Of a stretch of 54,637 nucleotides of DNA, positions 27,799 through 37,516 are shown one piece after another (positions within the stretch are counted from its first letter, which is position 1; each line of letters opens with the position of its first letter). This stretch comes from Pseudomonadales bacterium (GTDB taxonomy: Bacteria; Pseudomonadota; Gammaproteobacteria; Pseudomonadales; Azotimanducaceae), in assembly GCA_022448085.1 (NCBI GenBank), contig JAKUTH010000012.1, positions 1 to 54,637 of the forward strand, in the 5' to 3' direction. The notes under the pieces were generated by a model. It was not told where the DNA came from and searched no databases. It saw only the letters and a program-made list of their open reading frames with translations. The position numbers and the translations under genes were made by a program.

Positions 27799-30700
27799 TT
27801 AGCCTACTGCGACTCGAACGTTCCGAAACAAGCGCAGCCATGGACCATCTTCACGATCAATATGCTCCAGAGCGACGTATGAATTTTGGATAGTCCGGAA
27901 GACGCGCTCTGGATGGGGCATCATGGCCAACACGCGGCCCGTCGCTGACGTCATACCCGCGATCCCTTCAGGTGAACCGTTAGGATTGGCCGGGTACGAA
28001 GTAGCAACGCCGAGCGAGTCCACATACTGTGCAGCAAGCATTCCTGACGCTTCAAAATCGGCCATGGTTTTCGCGTTTTCAAACTCCGCTCGACCCTCAC
28101 CATGCGCTACCGGTATAGGAATTCGACTATCTCCCAAGGCCGTGAGCCAGGGGGACTCGTTCAGTGCGACGCGGACCTGCACGGTTCGAGCCTCGAATTG
28201 ATCCGAGCGGTTGCGCACAAAGCGAGGCCAGGACGCCGCACCCGGTATCAGTTCTTTAAGTTGAGTCATCATCTGACAGCCGTTGCACACACCTAGCGCA
28301 AAAGTGTCTTCCTCAAAGAATCGTTGGAACTGATCCCTAATGGCCTCGTCAAAAAGAATCGACTTAGCCCAGCCACCACCGCCGCCTAGAACATCTCCAT
28401 ACGAAAAGCCGCCACACGCGGCAAGTACGCGGAAGTCCGAAAGATCTTTTGACCCGGAAAACAAATCGGACATATGGACGTCTTCTGCTTCAAATCCGGC
28501 GCGGTCGAACGCCGCTGCCATTTCAATCTGACCGTTGACCCCTTGATCTCGGAGAATAGCAACCCGCGGACGAGCACTCGTAAAAGAAGCAACTACGTTG
28601 TCAGAGGGATCAAACAACAACCGCTCACTCACTCCTGAATCATGCACTTCGATCATGCCGTACTCCTCGTCGGAACATTCGGTGTCGTCACGCAACCGCT
28701 GCATTTGATAGCTCGTCGTCGCCCATATTTGTTCTAACGCTGATCTCGATGAATGAAAAACCTCGCGTCCATTGACGTTAACGAAAATTTCTTGGTCCAT
28801 TCGAGTTCTACCAACGTGGGCTACGCAAATATTTGCCGCGACTGCATCAGTCTCAACGGACGCTACATCGCTCGTGGGAACTTGGATGACAATTCCAACC
28901 TCCTCATTGAAAAGGTCGGCTAAAAGATTTTCGGAAGCGAGAATGTCTACGCCGATTCGGCCTGCAAAAGCCATCTCAAGCACTGCGACGATAAGCCCCC
29001 CGTCGGAGCGATCATGCAGCGCCATAACACGCCGAGTCGCACATAGTTTTTGTACGGTCTCTAGGAAAACCTTTAGCGTCTTCGAGTCAGCGATGTCTGG
29101 GCATTCGTCCTCAAATCCCTCAAAAACCTGCGAAATCACACTACCCCCAAGCCGCGCCTCGTGGTTAAGCGTGAGCAGAAGTAACTGCGTTTCACCAAGC
29201 CGTAATTCCGGTGTGATTACGTTGCGGGCATCAGTGATTGGACCAAATGCGCTGATATTCAGGGTCACGGGCGATGTCACGGATTGAGAATCCTCCGACG
29301 TGATCCATGAGGTCTGCATCGAAAGACTATCTTTTCCTACTGGAATCGCGATCCCCAAAGCGGGACAGAGTTCCAACCCAACGGCGCTGACGGCTTCGTG
29401 AAGCGCTTGATTCTGACCCTCGTGATCGGCGGCGGCCATCCAGTTTGCCGACAGAACGACGCGATCAAGGCTCTCTAAGGGCACGCCCATCAAGTTAGTC
29501 AACGACTCGGCCACCGCCATCCGCGCAGAAGCCGCCGAATCAACTGTCGCGAGGGCAGGTCTTTCACCCATCGCCATTGCTTCTCCACGATACGTATCGA
29601 ACCCAGCCAAGGTAACGGCTGAGTCGGCGACGGGAACTTGATATCGCCCGACCATCTGATCGCGCGCGACAAGACCGGTGATACTTCGATCACCTATCGT
29701 AACCAGGAATTTCTTGGATCCGACGGCTGGGAAACGCAAGACTCGACGGATAGCCTCTTCAAAATCGACATCGGGAAATGCGGGCGGTGCAAGGGGTTTC
29801 GTCTGAGTTTGATAGACACGCTGCACCTTGGGAGGTTTACCAAGCAAAGTTGAAAGGGGGAGATCAACAGCTGTAAGGCCCGTCGCACCATCCGTAACCT
29901 GAAGTATTTTCTCTTCGGTCGCTTGGCCAACGATCGCGAACGGGCACCGTTCGCGCCGACAGATCGAATCAAAACGTTCGAGTTCGTCTTGTACCACTGC
30001 AAGTACATAGCGTTCCTGAGCTTCGTTACACCAGACCTCCATCGGCGACATTGCAGGATCAGCATTGGGGATGGCTTGAAGATCGATACGGCCACCTCGC
30101 CTCGCGTCATTAACGAGTTCAGGTATCGCGTTCGAGAGACCTCCTGCGCCTACATCGTGAATGTGGAGGATCGGATTTTGTGACCCCAACGCTACGCATC
30201 GATCAATTACTTCCTGGCAGCGGCGTTGCATCTCCGCGTTATCTCGTTGTACCGAAGCAAAATCTAGTTCGCTCGACGAAGTACCAGAACCTACGCTAGA
30301 GGCGGCGCCACCTCCGAGCCCAATCAACATGGCGGGTCCACCCAATACGATCAAATGAGCGTAAACAGGAATTTCGTCCGCATCGATATGGCATCCACGG
30401 ATGGTGCCCAAGCCACCGGCAACCATAACTGGTTTGTGGTATCCCCATTCGGAAAACGCGTCCACTCGTTGTTCGAATGTTCGAAAATACCCGCAAAGAG
30501 CAGGTCGTCCGAATTCGTTGTTGAACGCGGCCGCGCCCACGGGTCCCTCCAGCATGATGTCGAGTGCCGAAACAATTCGCTCCGGTTTCCCAAAACGAGT
30601 CTCCCAAGGCTGTACGTCACCCGGAATTTCAAGGTGCGACGTGGTGAAACCACAGAGCCCGGCTTTCGGTTTCGATCCTCGGCCGACCGCACCCTCATCT

Positions 30701-31641
30701 CGAATCTCCCCGCCCGAGCCCGTTGCGGCTCCGGCGTACGGAGCGATCGCAGTTGGATGATTATGTGTTTCTACTTTCATCACGATATGAGCCGGTTCTT
30801 CGACAACGCGGTAAATCTGGTCTCCCGTATCTGGGAAGAAACGTGCGACGACAGGCCCTTCAATCACCGCAGCATTGTCGGAATATGCAGAGAGAATCCC
30901 TTTCCCGTTAATACTGCGATGGGTGTTGCGGATCATCTGAAACAAGGACTGTTGCTGACGCGATCCGTTAATTAGCCAGGTCGCATTAAATATCTTGTGT
31001 CTGCTGTGCTCCGAGTTGGCCTGCGCAAACATCATGAGTTCGACATCGGTCGGATTTCGACCCAATTCGGCATATGCCGCTACCAGATATTCGATCTCGT
31101 CGTCTGATAGTGCCAACCCTAACTCCACGTTGACCCCAGACAGTGCCGCTTCCGGTTCACCCGAGAGATCGATTTCGCCCAGAAGGCCCGGCGCGGACCG
31201 GTCGAAGATCATGGAAAACGCCTCGCCATAAATGACCGTTTCCGTCATGCGATCGTGTAATAAACGAGCGAACCGATCGTCGGCAGAGTCGATATACCAC
31301 CGAACACCCCTTTCAACGCGATTGATTCCCGGGACACCTACTAGCCGAAATATATCCGTTGCTTTACTCGACCAGGGTGATGTCGTCCCGATTCGCGGGA
31401 CCACGACACAATAAGGTTTGCGACCATGATCGCGAGGTTGATGCATTGGTCCGTAGTTGAGCAGCGCCTCAACCACTTCCCGTGTTTCTTCTGGGAAAGC
31501 CCCCACCGTGTGCAGGAAATGAACGTATTCAGCATCTACCTCTCCCACCGAATCGTCGATCACGCGCAAACGATCACGTACCTTAACCAGCTTATTTCTG
31601 GAAAATGCTGGACGTCCTGTCAGTACCTCTACCTGCGACAT
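27799..31641 (-). CDS. purL: Phosphoribosylformylglycinamidine synthase
   Basis: PurL converts FGAR to FGAM using glutamine and ATP, step four of purine synthesis. At 1280 residues it is the large single-chain form. It has the N-terminal domain, the synthetase core (MFAQANSEHSRHKIFNATW near 205 and KVETHNHPTAIAPYAGAATG near 290), and a C-terminal glutamine amidotransferase with the nucleophile in FALGVCNGCQMM near 1130 and PHPERVFR near 1250. It is last in guaB-guaA-tadA-purL, 54 nt after tadA. Confidence 0.97.
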   Translation of the reverse strand: MSQVEVLTGRPAFSRNKLVKVRDRLRVIDDSVGEVDAEYVHFLHTVGAFPEETREVVEALLNYGPMHQPRDHGRKPYCVVVPRIGTTSPWSSKATDIFRLVGVPGINRVERGVRWYIDSADDRFARLLHDRMTETVIYGEAFSMIFDRSAPGLLGEIDLSGEPEAALSGVNVELGLALSDDEIEYLVAAYAELGRNPTDVELMMFAQANSEHSRHKIFNATWLINGSRQQQSLFQMIRNTHRSINGKGILSAYSDNAAVIEGPVVARFFPDTGDQIYRVVEEPAHIVMKVETHNHPTAIAPYAGAATGSGGEIRDEGAVGRGSKPKAGLCGFTTSHLEIPGDVQPWETRFGKPERIVSALDIMLEGPVGAAAFNNEFGRPALCGYFRTFEQRVDAFSEWGYHKPVMVAGGLGTIRGCHIDADEIPVYAHLIVLGGPAMLIGLGGGAASSVGSGTSSSELDFASVQRDNAEMQRRCQEVIDRCVALGSQNPILHIHDVGAGGLSNAIPELVNDARRGGRIDLQAIPNADPAMSPMEVWCNEAQERYVLAVVQDELERFDSICRRERCPFAIVGQATEEKILQVTDGATGLTAVDLPLSTLLGKPPKVQRVYQTQTKPLAPPAFPDVDFEEAIRRVLRFPAVGSKKFLVTIGDRSITGLVARDQMVGRYQVPVADSAVTLAGFDTYRGEAMAMGERPALATVDSAASARMAVAESLTNLMGVPLESLDRVVLSANWMAAADHEGQNQALHEAVSAVGLELCPALGIAIPVGKDSLSMQTSWITSEDSQSVTSPVTLNISAFGPITDARNVITPELRLGETQLLLLTLNHEARLGGSVISQVFEGFEDECPDIADSKTLKVFLETVQKLCATRRVMALHDRSDGGLIVAVLEMAFAGRIGVDILASENLLADLFNEEVGIVIQVPTSDVASVETDAVAANICVAHVGRTRMDQEIFVNVNGREVFHSSRSALEQIWATTSYQMQRLRDDTECSDEEYGMIEVHDSGVSERLLFDPSDNVVASFTSARPRVAILRDQGVNGQIEMAAAFDRAGFEAEDVHMSDLFSGSKDLSDFRVLAACGGFSYGDVLGGGGGWAKSILFDEAIRDQFQRFFEEDTFALGVCNGCQMMTQLKELIPGAASWPRFVRNRSDQFEARTVQVRVALNESPWLTALGDSRIPIPVAHGEGRAEFENAKTMADFEASGMLAAQYVDSLGVATSYPANPNGSPEGIAGMTSATGRVLAMMPHPERVFRTIQNSYVALEHIDREDGPWLRLFRNVRVAVG

Positions 31642-31695
31642 TAATCGCTTCCGTTAATCTTCTGTCCGAACAAGCCAACGCATTGCGCCAAAATC

Positions 31696-32154
31696 CTACC
31701 TCCTCGCCTTGAAAAAGGTCTGGACGAGACATTTGCATTGTTTTTCAAGCACACGCGTAGACACTTTCATGGCGTGATTATGTGGTAAGTCATCGAGCGT
31801 CCGACAAGTGCTTTCGACCGCCCCAGTCTTAGGTTCCGCCGCCCCGTACACCAAGCGATAAACTCGGGCGTGAATCAACGAACCGACGCACATCAAACAG
31901 GGTTCTAACGTGACATACACTGTCGCTCCAGGGAGCCTGTAGTTGTTTGTGTGAGCGCATGCCGCGCGTAATGCGACTATTTCTGCATGCGCGGTGGGGT
32001 CAGCCATCGTACGCGGTTGGTTGTATCCCCGACCAATGATTTCGTCGTCATGTACAACGACCGCACCTACTGGGACTTCGTCAGCGAACACAGCCAATTT
32101 GGCCTGTTCTAACGCAGCTTCCATGTAGCACGTATCTTGCGAAGAGTTAGTCAA
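31696..32154 (-). CDS. tadA: tRNA-specific adenosine deaminase TadA
   Basis: TadA deaminates the wobble adenosine of tRNA-Arg(ACG) to inosine. The 152-residue protein has the deaminase zinc motifs TAHAEIVAL (HAE) near residue 57 and LEPCLMCVGSL (PCxxC) near 87, and the EVPVGAVVV substrate segment near 26. The start appears to be TTG, with AAAGG about 8 nt upstream; an ATG at 32124 (residue 11) is an alternative. It lies 22 nt after guaA. Confidence 0.95.
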   Translation of the reverse strand: MTNSSQDTCYMEAALEQAKLAVFADEVPVGAVVVHDDEIIGRGYNQPRTMADPTAHAEIVALRAACAHTNNYRLPGATVYVTLEPCLMCVGSLIHARVYRLVYGAAEPKTGAVESTCRTLDDLPHNHAMKVSTRVLEKQCKCLVQTFFKARR

Positions 32155-32176
32155 TCAAGAACCTTTTTTCACGAGA

Positions 32177-33736
32177 TCATTCCCACTCGATGGTTGCCGG
32201 TGGCTTACTCGATACGTCATATACGACGCGCGAAATACTGGGGATTTCGTTAACGATCCGATTTGCAACATGCCCTAATAGCTCGTGGGGTAGCGGTGCC
32301 CAATCGGCGGTCATGAAATCCGTTGTTTCGACCGCTCGTAGTGCAACGACGTGCTCGTAACGTCTTGAGTCGCCGACCACACCTACCGATCGTACGGGAA
32401 GGTATACGACGAAAGCTTGGCTCACCGAGTTATAGAGATTGGCTCGTCTAAGCTCATCCAAAAATATCGCATCCGCCTCCCGCAATACCTCGAGGTATGT
32501 TTGTCGAACTTCACCCATGATGCGAACCGCCAGTCCTGGACCGGGAAACGGGTGTCGAAAAACTCGATCGTGAGGTAATCGAAGCGCTAGACCGATTTGT
32601 CGCACCTCGTCCTTAAACAGTTCCCGAAGAGGCTCTAACAAAGACAGCTGCATTCGATCGGGAAGTCCGCCGACGTTGTGATGCGATTTGATGACATGAG
32701 CTTTCCCAAATTTAGAAGCCGCTGATTCGATAACGTCTGGATATATCGTTCCCTGCGCCAGCCACCTCACCCCATTGTGTTTCTTAGCCTCTCTTTCAAA
32801 GACTTCGATGAACGCAGTCCCGATGATCTTGCGCTTTTCCTCGGGATCGCCGATGCCGGAAAGACGCTCGACAAACTCGTTGGCCGCGTCGACCACCACC
32901 AAATTCAACGATTGCCCGTCTTTCCCGGCAAATGTTGCCTCCACTTCCTCTCGTTCGTTTTTTCGCAACAGGCCGTTATCGACAAATACGCACACGAGCT
33001 GTTCGCCAATCGCTCGCGCGAGCAAGGCCGCCACCACGCTCGAGTCAACGCCGCCTGATAGTCCAAGGATGACCTTATCATCACCAACTTTCGCCCTGAT
33101 GCGAGTAACCGCGTCATCTATGATGTTCTCGGCCGTCCATAGACCTTCACAACCACAGAGCTCAATCACGAAGCGTCTGAACAATTCTGCCCCCGCCGTT
33201 GTATGAGTAACTTCCGGATGAAACTGCAGTCCGAAAAATGGTTGGCTCTCGTGATTCATTGCCCCGATAGGGGCATTTTGTGTCGACGCGCTAACTACGA
33301 ATCCAGGTGGAAGTTCAGTGACTCTGTCACCGTGGCTCATCCAAACGTCAAGTTCATTGCCAAGACCCGATAAAAGGCGTCCACCTCGGTTGAAGACACG
33401 CGCGTGACCGAATTCGCGTTCGGAAGAACTCTGCACGGTGCCTCCAAACTGCGCCGCCATTGCCTGCATTCCATAACAAATACCAAGGACTGGCACCCCT
33501 AGGTCAAACACACCGTCCGGTATACGCGGAGTATCCACATCCGTAACAGTTTCCGGCCCGCCCGAAAGAACCACGCCTCGTGGCGCAAATTCCTCAATAA
33601 ATCCAGCATCAACGTCAAAAGGGTGAATTTCACAATAAACGCCACTTTCTCGTATTCGTCGGGCGATCAGTTGGGTCGTTTGCGAACCAAAGTCGATGAC
33701 GAGAATACGTTCAGTTTGAATGTCTGCGGCGGACAT
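32177..33736 (-). CDS. guaA: GMP synthase (glutamine-hydrolysing)
   Basis: GuaA aminates XMP to GMP. The 519-residue protein has the N-terminal class I amidotransferase ([12 protein letters not shown] with the catalytic Cys near residue 88; FHPEVTHT near 173), the ATP pyrophosphatase P-loop [14 protein letters not shown] near 225, and the C-terminal dimerisation domain ending in the conserved KPPATIEWE. It follows guaB by 22 nt, the normal guaBA operon. Confidence 0.97.
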   Translation of the reverse strand: MSAADIQTERILVIDFGSQTTQLIARRIRESGVYCEIHPFDVDAGFIEEFAPRGVVLSGGPETVTDVDTPRIPDGVFDLGVPVLGICYGMQAMAAQFGGTVQSSSEREFGHARVFNRGGRLLSGLGNELDVWMSHGDRVTELPPGFVVSASTQNAPIGAMNHESQPFFGLQFHPEVTHTTAGAELFRRFVIELCGCEGLWTAENIIDDAVTRIRAKVGDDKVILGLSGGVDSSVVAALLARAIGEQLVCVFVDNGLLRKNEREEVEATFAGKDGQSLNLVVVDAANEFVERLSGIGDPEEKRKIIGTAFIEVFEREAKKHNGVRWLAQGTIYPDVIESAASKFGKAHVIKSHHNVGGLPDRMQLSLLEPLRELFKDEVRQIGLALRLPHDRVFRHPFPGPGLAVRIMGEVRQTYLEVLREADAIFLDELRRANLYNSVSQAFVVYLPVRSVGVVGDSRRYEHVVALRAVETTDFMTADWAPLPHELLGHVANRIVNEIPSISRVVYDVSSKPPATIEWE

Positions 33737-33758
33737 GGATTTACTCGCTCCCGCCTAG

Positions 33759-35228
33759 CTAGCTTACAGGGTAGTTGGGCGCTTCTTTGGTTATAGCCAC
33801 ATCGTGCACATGGTTCTCTGAAAGGCTCGCCGAGGAAATCCTGACAAATTCAGGCTCTTTGCGCATCACCTCGATTGTTTCTGATCCCGTATACCCCATC
33901 GAAGCCCTTAATCCGCCCATCAGTTGGTGCACCACTGGACCGACAGGACCCCGGTAAGGCACCCGTCCTTCCACGCCTTCCGGCACCAACTTACCAAGAT
34001 CGTTTTCAGGTTCCTGGAAGTATCGGTCACTAGAACCATGCTGTTCAGCCATCGCTCCTAGAGAACCCATGCCCCGATACGACTTATAAGTACGGCCCTG
34101 GTATAACTCCACGTCTCCCGGCGCCTCGTCCGTTCCGGCTAACAGCGCGCCGACCATGACGACGTTAGCGCCTGCACACACTGCTTTCGCGATATCCCCG
34201 GAAAATCTGACGCCACCGTCAGCAACAATCGGGACTGCATCGCCGTTTGATTCCGCAGCAACTTCTGCAATGGCCGTAATCTGGGGAACGCCGATCCCTG
34301 AGACAACGCGCGTTGTACAAATACTGCCAGGGCCAATACCCACTTTGATAGCATCGACACCTGCGTCAATCAGGGCGCGCGCACCGTCGCGCGTCGCCAC
34401 ATTCCCGCCAAGAACGGGAACATCGGGATACTTTTGTTTTATCCAACTTATGCGATCTAACACACGCTGTGAATGACCGTGTGCAGTATCAACCACGATG
34501 ATGTCAGCGCCTGCCTCAACTAAAGCCGCAACTCGTTCGTCGGTCTCGTCACTAGTCCCAACCGAAGCTCCAGTACGAAGCTGCCCCAGCGCATCCTTGC
34601 ACGCGTTTGGATAGGCTTGGGCTTTGGTGATGTCCTTCACCGTTACCATACCTTTCAATTCAAAATCATCGTTGACCAGTAGTACCTTTTCAATCCGATG
34701 CGACTGCAACAATTCGGTGATGGATTCGAACGATGCGTCTTCTCGGGCCGTGATCAGACGATCACGGGAAGTCATAACATCCTTTACTTTCGCTTCCATC
34801 CGGTTTTCAAAGCGAATATCTCGGCTTGTCACAATCCCCAGGAGGTTTGTTCCTTCCACCACCGGCACCCCCGAAATCTGTCGCTCTGAGGTCAGCGTAC
34901 GTAGATCACCAACGGTCGCTCCAGGACCGATTGTCACTGGGTCGCGAATAATGCCGCTCTCAAACTTCTTCACAGCGCGGACCTCTCGTGCCTGATCTTC
35001 GAGCGGCATGTTCTTGTGCACGATACCAATGCCACCTTCTTGTGCTAAAGCGATGGCCAAACGAGATTCTGTTACGGTGTCCATAGCAGCAGACATCAAA
35101 GGAATATTGAGAACGATGTCTCGGGTGAGCTGAGTGGTTAACTCGACTTCGGAAGGCAGTACTTTCGAGTATGCGGGCAGCAGCAGGACGTCATCGAAGG
35201 TTAGTGCTTCGTTAACAATCCGCAGCAT
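33759..35228 (-). CDS. guaB: IMP dehydrogenase
   Basis: GuaB oxidises IMP to XMP, the committed step to GMP. The 489-residue protein has the catalytic barrel interrupted by a pair of CBS domains (about residues 95-205), the active-site loop [15 protein letters not shown] near 300, and the mobile flap with [10 protein letters not shown] near 385. A GGAGGG site precedes the ATG. It begins the guaB-guaA-tadA-purL unit and diverges from xseA, as in most gammaproteobacteria. Confidence 0.97.
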   Translation of the reverse strand: MLRIVNEALTFDDVLLLPAYSKVLPSEVELTTQLTRDIVLNIPLMSAAMDTVTESRLAIALAQEGGIGIVHKNMPLEDQAREVRAVKKFESGIIRDPVTIGPGATVGDLRTLTSERQISGVPVVEGTNLLGIVTSRDIRFENRMEAKVKDVMTSRDRLITAREDASFESITELLQSHRIEKVLLVNDDFELKGMVTVKDITKAQAYPNACKDALGQLRTGASVGTSDETDERVAALVEAGADIIVVDTAHGHSQRVLDRISWIKQKYPDVPVLGGNVATRDGARALIDAGVDAIKVGIGPGSICTTRVVSGIGVPQITAIAEVAAESNGDAVPIVADGGVRFSGDIAKAVCAGANVVMVGALLAGTDEAPGDVELYQGRTYKSYRGMGSLGAMAEQHGSSDRYFQEPENDLGKLVPEGVEGRVPYRGPVGPVVHQLMGGLRASMGYTGSETIEVMRKEPEFVRISSASLSENHVHDVAITKEAPNYPVS

Positions 35229-35255
35229 GTTTGCCCTCCGGAAAGTAAGCGCGCA

Positions 35256-35285
35256 ATCTTACGCGTTGGTGCCCGTCTCTGTAAA
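35256..35285 (-). promoter_or_regulatory. Candidate sigma-70 promoter for guaB
   Basis: TTTACA (5 of 6 to TTGACA) and TAAGAT (5 of 6 to TATAAT) are 18 nt apart on the minus strand. Transcription would start about 21 nt before the guaB ATG. This is one of the best promoter matches in the window. Confidence 0.55.
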
Positions 35286-35349
35286 CAAACGCAATCGCAC
35301 GTCAACACTGAGGCTTGTCACTCCCGAGAGGCGAGCTTAATCTGACTTC

Positions 35350-36723
35350 GTGCTTCCCTTAGACCACAACCAACCAATCCGCAGCGTGAGCGAAGTAACC
35401 TCGGAGGCGAGGGTGCTGATTGAGGGAGCGTATCCCCTCATCCAAATCGAAGGCGAAGTATCAAATTTCAGACAGCCGACATCAGGCCATTGGTATTTCA
35501 GCCTTAAGGACGACCGCTCGCAGCTACGCTGCGCGATGTTTGTCAACCGCAATCGTTCGATACGACAACCCATATCGGATGGAATGCACGTAGTCATACG
35601 CGCGAAACTAACGCTTTACGAAACACGTGGCGATTTTCAAGCCCTTGTCGAATATATAGAGCCTGCCGGTGAAGGTGCGTTGCGTGCCGCGTTCGAGCGA
35701 CTAAAGATGAAACTCTCAGATGAGGGTCTGTTCGATTCAACGCTCAAAAAACCCATACCGACCATGCCGCGCTGCATTGTCGTCATTAGTTCCTCAACAG
35801 GCGCGGCATTCCAGGACATCGTTTCCGTCATCGAACGACGTTACCCGATCGTGAACTTAATTCTAATTCCGACAGCAGTTCAGGGCGTCGAGGCTGAATA
35901 TGAAATCCTCAAGGCATTAAACCAAGTCGACACCTTGCTTCCGGTTCCCGATGTCGTCGTTCTTGCACGTGGCGGGGGCTCAATCGAAGACCTTTGGGCG
36001 TTCAACCTCGAAACTGTCGCGCGTGGCATAGCCGCATCCCGAATACCTATCGTATCGGCCATCGGGCACGAAACCGATTACACCATTTCGGATTTTGTGG
36101 CCGATCATCGGGCCGCCACACCGTCAGCCGCATCGGAATTGATCACGCCTTCTGCGCTTGAATTGGCCACATCGATCAGCCGCACTCGAAATTCTTTGCA
36201 GATGTTCATCGAATCACGGGCCCTTCGTAGTCGGGAGGCCCTATCGGCTAGTAGCAATCGACTGATCCATCCCGGTCGCGCCATCAAAATAAAGACCGAG
36301 AGGATAAAGGAGTTACATCAACGAATGTCGCAACGCACCGCCGGAGTATTGGTAAAGGCCGAAATCTCGTTAGAACACGCAAACCAGCTGTTCCGAAAAG
36401 CGCAACCATTAGCTGCGGTTAATGCTCGTTCGAGTGCAATTAGTAATCTCCTCACCAGCATTCAACGAGCCGTCCAACTTAAAGCCGCGAGTTCAAACAA
36501 CTATTTGAAGTCTCTGGTGCGCGCTCTTAACGCCGTCAGTCCCTTAGACACATTGGAACGGGGCTATGGCATCGTCGCACTTCCCGATGGCTCTCAATGG
36601 GGTCAACCGATTTCTACCATTGACCAAGTGAACCCGGGAGAAACGATTGTCGCGCATATAACCGACGGCACTATTGAAGCCGAAGTCATTTTTACTCACG
36701 AACGGCCCGAGTCCGATCTTTAG
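35350..36723 (+). CDS. xseA: Exodeoxyribonuclease VII large subunit
   Basis: XseA with XseB forms exonuclease VII, which degrades single-stranded DNA. The 457-residue protein has the N-terminal OB fold (PLIQIEGEVSNFRQPTSGHWYF, about residues 29-50), the catalytic domain (ISSSTGAAFQDIVSVIERRYP near 145, LARGGGSIEDLWAFN near 205, ISAIGHETD-type motif as VSAIGHETDYTISDF near 235), and the long helical C-terminal region. The start is GTG with no visible Shine-Dalgarno. It is divergent from guaB, and its 3' end overlaps the next gene. Confidence 0.96.
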   Translation: MLPLDHNQPIRSVSEVTSEARVLIEGAYPLIQIEGEVSNFRQPTSGHWYFSLKDDRSQLRCAMFVNRNRSIRQPISDGMHVVIRAKLTLYETRGDFQALVEYIEPAGEGALRAAFERLKMKLSDEGLFDSTLKKPIPTMPRCIVVISSSTGAAFQDIVSVIERRYPIVNLILIPTAVQGVEAEYEILKALNQVDTLLPVPDVVVLARGGGSIEDLWAFNLETVARGIAASRIPIVSAIGHETDYTISDFVADHRAATPSAASELITPSALELATSISRTRNSLQMFIESRALRSREALSASSNRLIHPGRAIKIKTERIKELHQRMSQRTAGVLVKAEISLEHANQLFRKAQPLAAVNARSSAISNLLTSIQRAVQLKAASSNNYLKSLVRALNAVSPLDTLERGYGIVALPDGSQWGQPISTIDQVNPGETIVAHITDGTIEAEVIFTHERPESDL

Positions 36724-37516
36724 AGTTATCGTCTATCTGTTTGCTCTACCGTCGGTCGCTGCCATTCCCATCGGCGTCCCCGGCGGGGTCGTCGAAATAC
36801 GTCTCCCCCTATCGACAACAAATGTCTTCTTTAACGAGGTTCAACAACTCCGACTCGATAACCGTGCCATCGTGGCATTACCTCTAGCCACAAAGGTCGG
36901 CGACCACGCCATTATCGTACAGTCATCAAAGTCGAGAACCGAATTACCATTTAAGGTCATCGCGAAAACGTATCGTGAACAACATTTGACCGTTGAAAAC
37001 CAGCGCATGGTAGAACCTCTACCCAGCGATTTGGAACGAATCAAAGCAGAATCCGCATTAATGCAAAACGTTTACAGCCAATTTTCTCCAATGCCAAAAC
37101 GTTTGCGTCCAATCACCCTTCCGGTCCAAGGCGTAGTGACGAGCGAATTTGGATTTCGACGCTTTTTTAACGGTCAACCGCGGAATCCTCACTCGGGAGT
37201 CGATATCGCGGCAGAACACGGAACACCCGTTAAAAGCCCTGCACCTGGTGTCATCAGGGTCGTAGGGAACTTCTTTTTCAACGGAAATACCGTCCTCGTT
37301 GACCACGGCGGCGGGTTTATCTCAATGCTTTGCCACCTAAACAAGATCAACGTGCATCACCAGCAACGGATCGAACAAGACTCGATCATAGGTACCGTTG
37401 GCGCAACTGGAAGGGCCACCGGGCCCCACCTACATTGGAGCGTGAGCCTGCAAGGAACTCGCGTCGATCCTCTGATCTTTATCACCGTAATCAACGCTTC
37501 CGCGAATGGCGAATAA
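36674..37516 (+). CDS. M23 family metallopeptidase, secreted
   Basis: This is a LytM-type zinc endopeptidase acting on peptidoglycan or related substrates in the periplasm. The catalytic motifs are intact: HSGVDIA near residue 174 (HxxxD) and GPHLHW near 255 (HxH). The N-terminal half has a beta-rich domain often found before M23 domains in Pseudomonas-type proteins. The only suitable start I find is a TTG at 36674, 50 nt inside xseA, giving 280 residues and a signal peptide (hydrophobic VIVYLFALPSVAA, about 18-30). The 3' end overlaps convergent der by 26 nt. Confidence 0.88.
   Translation: MKPKSFLLTNGPSPIFRVIVYLFALPSVAAIPIGVPGGVVEIRLPLSTTNVFFNEVQQLRLDNRAIVALPLATKVGDHAIIVQSSKSRTELPFKVIAKTYREQHLTVENQRMVEPLPSDLERIKAESALMQNVYSQFSPMPKRLRPITLPVQGVVTSEFGFRRFFNGQPRNPHSGVDIAAEHGTPVKSPAPGVIRVVGNFFFNGNTVLVDHGGGFISMLCHLNKINVHHQQRIEQDSIIGTVGATGRATGPHLHWSVSLQGTRVDPLIFITVINASANGE

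Noticed and set aside
30355-30975. A 206-codon open frame on the plus strand inside purL
   Set aside because: It lies fully antisense to a strongly conserved gene and its translation shows no recognisable domain; a shadow frame.
35289-35297. ACGCAATCG half-site resembling a PurR operator upstream of guaB
   Set aside because: Only the first half matches; the second half of the palindrome is absent.
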